Shown in pieces: positions 51,611 through 55,858 of a DNA stretch of 55,858 nt (its first letter is position 1; every line of letters begins with the position of its first letter). This DNA comes from an uncultured Lachnospiraceae bacterium (GTDB lineage: Bacteria > Bacillota > Clostridia > Lachnospirales > Lachnospiraceae), in assembly GCA_902767015.1 (NCBI GenBank), contig CACXFV010000119.1, positions 1 to 55,858 of the forward strand, in the 5' to 3' direction. The notes below the pieces were generated by a model. The model did no database searches. It was not told the DNA's origin and saw nothing but the letters and a program-made list of their open reading frames with translations. The translations under genes were made by a program, and so were the position numbers.

Positions 51611-51667
51611 ATTGTCACCTCTTTCAATTCTAAATATGCTTATTACTTTATCATAGTTATTACTATA

Positions 51668-52558
51668 TCATAGTTCTACTAATTCTTTCATCGTTAAAAA
51701 TCCTTTGGCTGCACCATCGAATCCAATTTTATATGCTGCAAACTTTTGTGCCAATGTTAAACTGTCAAGCGGCGAATAACCGTTGGCATATAAACTTACA
51801 AATGCGCTAAACAGAGCATCTCCTGCACCAACTGTATTGATTATCTTATCGGTTACCACGGCAGACTGCTCGTAATATTGATTCTCTGTTTCATTTTCTC
51901 TTGCATACATTATCGCACCTCTGTTCCCGCATCCCATAACAATAATTTCGTTATGATACCTTTGACTCAAATCCTGCAATAACTGTTTTTCACAGCCTAT
52001 CACTGCTTCATTGCTTAAGAACAGTATATCCGCATACTCCATAAACTCTTTATTATACTCATCCTCTACATTACTCAACACATGAACATCCGTACATATT
52101 TTAATTCCTGCTTTCTTTGCCTTCTTTAGTAATGGTCTGCTGTAATTAATATTGCAGGCTGCCACCAAATCATAATCCTCTATTCTTATATTTTCAAAAT
52201 TATATTCTTTCTCTTGAATATCCTTTAAATCACAACTGATTCTCCTTTTTCCTTCGTCATCGAAAAGAACAACAGATTGTGGTGTCTGTTTCAATTTCTG
52301 TTGTATCAATTTGTCTGCATTGATGCTTTTTAATTCATTTCTCACCACATCTGCTAAAACATCTTCCCCGGTCAATGTTGCCACCTCTACAATATCTCCC
52401 AATGAATGTAGCGCCTTTGCCACATTAAACCCAACTCCTGCTACGGCACTATTGACTCCAAAAAAATTGTAATCGATTGGTTGATAATCAATAGGGAACT
52501 GACCTATCCGACAGGTCGTCTCCACATTAACAAGTCCTGATACTAATATTTTGCTCAT
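51668..52558 (-). CDS. PfkB-family carbohydrate/nucleoside kinase
   Basis: 296 residues. N-terminal ILVSGLVNVET with a glycine-rich GVNSAVAGVGFNVAKALHSL segment for substrate binding, and the C-terminal signature NTVGAGDALFSAFVSLYANG with the catalytic Asp. The substrate (ribose, fructose-phosphate, nucleoside or another sugar) cannot be set from sequence. Its start touches the stop of the TrmB-type gene, so the regulator and kinase form one unit, and the regulator probably senses a related sugar. Confidence 0.9.
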   Translation of the reverse strand: MSKILVSGLVNVETTCRIGQFPIDYQPIDYNFFGVNSAVAGVGFNVAKALHSLGDIVEVATLTGEDVLADVVRNELKSINADKLIQQKLKQTPQSVVLFDDEGKRRISCDLKDIQEKEYNFENIRIEDYDLVAACNINYSRPLLKKAKKAGIKICTDVHVLSNVEDEYNKEFMEYADILFLSNEAVIGCEKQLLQDLSQRYHNEIIVMGCGNRGAIMYARENETENQYYEQSAVVTDKIINTVGAGDALFSAFVSLYANGYSPLDSLTLAQKFAAYKIGFDGAAKGFLTMKELVEL

Positions 52559-53334
52559 TACCTGTTCCTCCTTTCATATTCAGTATTGATGTGAATTTGG
52601 TCGTATATTTCTCTGCCATAAGCATCTCGCAGCTTTAATAAATATATGTCATTATGTATATGCTCCGATAATATTTTTACAAATAATTTATTACCTGTGA
52701 TGGTTCCCTGCCAATTACCTTCACTATCGCTCCCTGCTGACAATGTAATCTCATCGTCCGCCACAATCATCAATCTGGTTCCCTCGCCATTCATTTGCCT
52801 GCCATGTGTGTAAAGCTCATAGTCACTACTCTCGCCAATATCATAAAAAGAATACACTACTACTCTGATATTCTTTTTCTTCAGCTCTCCAAATTCCTCT
52901 TTAAAAACATCAAGAGACATATCGGTATTGATATATACCTCTCTGTCGGAATTTTTTAAAATATCTTTTACCTTCATCAAAATGGTGGAAAAATCTTTGA
53001 TATTAAAAAAGTCCTCACTGTATCTCTGAGACTCATACTGTGACAACATCTCGTCTACCTTACTTGCACTCTCCAAAAAATCCTTTTTTAGTTTTTCCAG
53101 CAAAACATCATATTTTTGCGCCTGATATATCGCCGTTTCGCCAGGACATAATTCAACCATTCCTTTTTCAAGCATATGCTCAATGGCATTGTATATGGAA
53201 GATCTGGAGATGTCTATTTTCTTTGCCAACTGATAGACTGACATATTACCATTTTTTAAAAGAGTCAAATAAATCTTTTGCTCCAAATCACTAAATCCGA
53301 GTGTTTGCATATAGCTGCTAAGCTGTTCTTTCAT
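52558..53334 (-). CDS. TrmB-family transcriptional regulator
   Basis: 258 residues. The N-terminal winged HTH is the standard TrmB opening: MQTLGFSDLEQKIYLTLLKN, SVYQLAKKIDISRSSIYNAI, MLEKGMVELCPGETAIYQA. A coiled-coil linker (KLKKDFLESASKVDEMLSQY) leads to an effector domain of about 150 residues (KDILKNSDREVYINTDMSLD, RVVVYSFYDIGE). AAGGAGG lies seven bases before the ATG at 53334; the TTG one codon earlier is not needed. It is directly coupled to the PfkB kinase gene. TrmB proteins usually respond to sugars. Confidence 0.9.
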   Translation of the reverse strand: MKEQLSSYMQTLGFSDLEQKIYLTLLKNGNMSVYQLAKKIDISRSSIYNAIEHMLEKGMVELCPGETAIYQAQKYDVLLEKLKKDFLESASKVDEMLSQYESQRYSEDFFNIKDFSTILMKVKDILKNSDREVYINTDMSLDVFKEEFGELKKKNIRVVVYSFYDIGESSDYELYTHGRQMNGEGTRLMIVADDEITLSAGSDSEGNWQGTITGNKLFVKILSEHIHNDIYLLKLRDAYGREIYDQIHINTEYERRNR

Positions 53335-53337
53335 CAA

Positions 53338-53850
53338 AAACCTCCTTGTATGATTTATCTCTCTTTACTCATATATCATATTAGTTGCATATAATATACA
53401 ACTATTCTTTACATGTGTCAATACATAGATTTTAACACTTTCATCATCGATTGGAAATTCCTAGATAGGCTTGATTCGCTTTGCTCATACAAGAGCCAAA
53501 AGAATTGCAGTACAGAAAATTATATGTCAGAATATCGGCATGAAATAATCATGTTGCAGATTGGTGTTAATCTCCATACTTTAACAAAACAAGGTGGGGG
53601 CAAATGATATACTCTGCACGGATGTAAGAAAAAATAACTTTTTTCGCACTATAAATACCAAAAAAGGGATTGCATCCAGCCAAGTAAACTTGTGGATGCA
53701 ATTCCCTTTTGTATTTGCAATGCTCGTAGGAACGCATATATTATCTCTTGATGTGTGTGCTAGAGGCTTAGAGTAGCTTGGTTGCTGGTTTCTTTGAGTA
53801 GGGTGTTACTTGTGGGTGTATTATTCAGAGCTACTGAATACTCTCCACAA
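53338..53850. other. Intergenic region without a supported gene
   Basis: 513 bp. A plus-strand open frame at 53413-53607 (MCQYIDFNTFIIDWKFLDRL...) has no ribosome site and no recognisable content. The region contains the hairpin at 53662-53710 and otherwise AT-rich DNA that should hold the promoter for the TrmB operon. Confidence 0.4.
53662..53710 (-). terminator. Strong hairpin terminator of the HTH-PurM gene
   Basis: aaaagggattgcatcca (53662-53678) pairs with tggatgcaattccctttt (53693-53710), one bulged base, 14-base loop. On the minus strand it ends in CCCTTTTTTGG. It lies 140 bp past the stop of the gene at 53851. Confidence 0.75.
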
Positions 53851-55101
53851 CTATAACCAATTTATCCTGTTTTCAAACTTCACCTTACAATCTCCCGTTT
53901 CTATTGTCCCAATCTCATAGCAATCATAAAACTGATTGATATGTTTTTTAATCGCTGTTTTGTCTTTCTGTGCTACCAAAATATTAAAACCTACTCCACA
54001 ATTAAATGTTCGTAACATTTCTTCATCGCTGATATTTCCACTGTTTCTAATACATTTAAATATATTCAATATTTTCAACCTTGATAAATCAATTTTTGCG
54101 CTCAATCCATCCGGAATTACTCTGCACAGATTTCCTTCTATACCACCACCTGTGATATGTGCCATTCCATGTATAACATCTTTATCAAACAAACCTTTGA
54201 TTGATTTGTAATATGGTGTATGTGGTTTCATAATCTGCTCCATAAAAGTTAATCCGTCTATCTTATCCAATTTGATTTGAGGCATTTTATCCATCAATAA
54301 TCGTACTAAGGAGTATCCGTTTGTATGTAATCCATTTGATGCTATTGCTAAAACCGCATCTCCTTCTTCAATTGCAGAACCATCAATCACCTTGTTTTTT
54401 TCGACAATACCTGCAATACTTGAAGTGAGCACATAAACACCGGATTCTACGACCAATGGCTGAATAGAAGTTTCTCCTCCCACAAGAGAGCATTCATTTT
54501 CTTTGCAGGCATCTGATACACCCTTAACTATAGTTTTAATTGTGTCTTTTTCTGCATTTCCACAAACTATCGTGTCCAATACCGCTAATGGTTTTGCACC
54601 CATAACCACAATATCATTTACCAGATGATTTATCATATCATGGCAAATGGATTCTGTATATCCATATTCCATAGCTAGTTTTTGTTTTGAACCAGGTTCT
54701 TCTGACTTGAATACCAAAACAGGATTTTCAATCTCCGGAAACTTAATATCATACAGAGAAGCAAACGGACCCAGACCATTTAATACACGACTATCTTTCG
54801 TTTCAAGATGCTTAGCCATTTCTTTTTTGATGGTATCCGTATAGGCAATATCAATTCCGGCTTTACTGTAGGATAAACCATCTGCATCTCTTTCGCTTCC
54901 CGCCAAAATCTCATCAACAGACACATCTAACACAATCGACAAATCCCTTAATATTTCAATATTGGGGTATGTCGTTCCATTCTCCCATTTCGATATTGCC
55001 TGAAAAGAAACATTTAACTTATCTGCCAACTGTTGCTGTGTCATACCGAGGGATTTACGTTTTTCCATTATAAAATTTCCAACTTTAATACTATTAAGCA
55101 T
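53851..55101 (-). CDS. XRE helix-turn-helix fused to a PurM-like (AIR synthase-related) domain
   Basis: 416 residues from the ATG at 55101, which has GGAGG eight bases upstream; the open frame to 55182 lacks support. Residues 1-65 are an XRE/HTH_3 domain: VGNFIMEKRKSLGMTQQQLA, LNVSFQAISKWENGTTYPN, DLSIVLDVSVDEIL. The rest follows PurM: YSKAGIDIAYTDTIKKEM, CHDMINHLVNDIVVMGAKPL, CSLVGGETSIQ, GIVEKNKVIDGS, ASNGLHTNGYSLVRLLMDKM and HGMAHITGGGIEGNLCRVIP. The phosphate/nucleotide loop normally reading DGVGTK is altered (EEPGSKQKLA), so catalysis is in doubt. It may be a regulator that senses a purine intermediate, or an enzyme with a DNA-binding arm. Confidence 0.88.
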   Translation of the reverse strand: MLNSIKVGNFIMEKRKSLGMTQQQLADKLNVSFQAISKWENGTTYPNIEILRDLSIVLDVSVDEILAGSERDADGLSYSKAGIDIAYTDTIKKEMAKHLETKDSRVLNGLGPFASLYDIKFPEIENPVLVFKSEEPGSKQKLAMEYGYTESICHDMINHLVNDIVVMGAKPLAVLDTIVCGNAEKDTIKTIVKGVSDACKENECSLVGGETSIQPLVVESGVYVLTSSIAGIVEKNKVIDGSAIEEGDAVLAIASNGLHTNGYSLVRLLMDKMPQIKLDKIDGLTFMEQIMKPHTPYYKSIKGLFDKDVIHGMAHITGGGIEGNLCRVIPDGLSAKIDLSRLKILNIFKCIRNSGNISDEEMLRTFNCGVGFNILVAQKDKTAIKKHINQFYDCYEIGTIETGDCKVKFENRINWL

Positions 55102-55232
55102 CTGAAATACCTCCGTTTTTATTTTATAATAGCTTACCTTTCCGCCAAGGAACAATAACCACGAAAGGGAGTCTTTTAACATAATTCAACTATGGGTTGA
55201 ATGGTTTTTCATCTTACTCCTTAACATAAAAT

Positions 55233-55690
55233 TTAATCAAAATACGTAACAATATCTTCTATTTTCTTTCTTGGACGCATAGATGGTGTCCCTGCTTTAT
55301 ATCCCAAAGCAATCTCTCCTACCAATTCTGCTGTGGCTCCAATATACTCCATCAGCTCTTGGTATGCAAAACATGTATTGCCTATCCACAATGTTCCTAT
55401 ATTCAACTCCTCTGCCTAAGTAACATATTTTCTATTGATGCACCTATGGACAACAAGTCATTCATTTCCGTCAATCTATCATCAGCATCCAGCAAAATAA
55501 ATGGTGATTTTCCATTTGTATTAAGTACAACAATTACAATCGGTGCTGTTTCCATAATCCGAAAAGTGTTCTTAGCATCTGAGATTCCACTTGCCGATAA
55601 CGGAAGTCTTGGATTTATCTCTTTGCTAACGTTTTGATAACGAGAAAAGCCCGGAAATAAAGGATTTGTGGTAGGTAGTGTTGCATATGT
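55233..55690 (-). pseudogene. Nitroreductase-family gene, frameshifted and 5'-damaged
   Basis: On the minus strand the frame TLPTTNPLFPGFSRYQNVSK, PLSASGISDAKNTFRIMETA, PIVIVVLNTNGKSPFILLDA and LLSIGASIENMLL matches a nitroreductase core, then stops after RQRS. The next frame continues AEELNIGTLWIGNTCFAYQE and ends KKIEDIVTYFD at 55233. A one-base insertion near 55418 would rejoin them as ENMLL-x-AEELNIGTLWIG. The first FMN-binding region is also interrupted by a stop (TAA near 55700). It lies just upstream of the HTH-PurM gene on the same strand. Confidence 0.75.
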
Positions 55691-55858
55691 GTTTTATACG
55701 GTAGACTACCCACACATTCCCTGAACTACTCATAACTTTAACAAAAAGAAAATAATCACTTTTTTAATAAATTATTAACTCAAACTTCCCACAAGGATTT
55801 TCGTTCCGAAGCCTTGTAAACACTGCCAACAACAGCTAAATTATACCACTATTGACAA

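Noticed and set aside
53413-53607. Plus-strand 64-codon frame
   Set aside because: No ribosome site, no motif, next to a terminator of an opposing gene.
1-55858. CRISPR arrays, tRNA/rRNA genes, insertion sequences, prophage
   Set aside because: No regularly spaced direct repeats, no CCA-ended cloverleaf or rRNA-like stretch, no transposase, integrase, capsid or terminase-like protein seen.

Overview
The window looks like a chromosomal segment of a low-GC Gram-positive gut-type Clostridia, most likely family Lachnospiraceae. This rests on AT-rich intergenic DNA, AGGAGG-type ribosome sites, a sigma-28 style flagellin promoter, a membrane-anchored GH5 glucanase, a CAP/dockerin surface protein, AAA-ATPase/PD-(D/E)XK genes and a DUF4869-like domain. 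I cannot name genus or species. I found no rRNA, tRNA, CRISPR array, transposase or phage module.

Layout. 0.2-4.6 kb: housekeeping genes aroC, glyA, map and a small P-loop kinase. 4.7-9.1 kb: a 1459-residue secreted CAP + InlB-type repeat + Cys-pair repeat + dockerin protein. 9.3-13.4 kb: a GNAT enzyme, small unknown genes, a 5'-truncated ECF-type sigma gene with its membrane partner, and an ATPase remnant. 13.6-15.3 kb: an OhrR-type peroxide operon (Gpx, MarR/OhrR, hydrolase) with a palindromic operator. 15.5-22.3 kb: nudC, then a 161-residue protein and a very large DUF4132-family protein, with four tandem hairpins between them. 22.8-27.4 kb: PAP2 phosphatase, GH5 glucanase and an AAA/PD-(D/E)XK protein. 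27.4-28.8 kb: gene debris including a DUF4869-like copy. 28.8-30.3 kb: a two-domain methyltransferase. 30.7-33.2 kb: a sigma-28-type promoter, a zinc-ribbon protein and a flagellin carrying an HExxH metalloprotease (flagellinolysin type). 33.4-36.5 kb: a chimeric GH25 lysozyme, GNAT and aldehyde dehydrogenase. 36.7-40.2 kb: a small secreted peptide, terminator, and a three-gene MacB/FtsX-type ABC transporter behind a near-consensus promoter. 40.6-45.8 kb: a broken lipoprotein gene and a 1588-residue exonuclease-RecQ-UvrD fusion. 46.2-51.6 kb: a second FtsX-type ABC transporter with a two-component system, a typical cell-envelope/peptide stress module. 51.7-53.3 kb: a TrmB regulator and PfkB kinase. 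53.9-55.7 kb: an HTH-PurM fusion and a broken nitroreductase gene.

Most genes lie on the minus strand. Two general features stand out. First, many reading frames are interrupted by single-base shifts, several in A5 or G runs, so either this region is decaying or the assembly carries homopolymer errors. Second, several intergenic regions hold clusters of consecutive short inverted repeats. The best candidates for new biology are the peptide/ABC locus, the HTH-PurM fusion, the two-gene DUF4132 locus, the lysozyme/DUF4869 chimera and the proteolytic flagellin with its zinc-ribbon partner.
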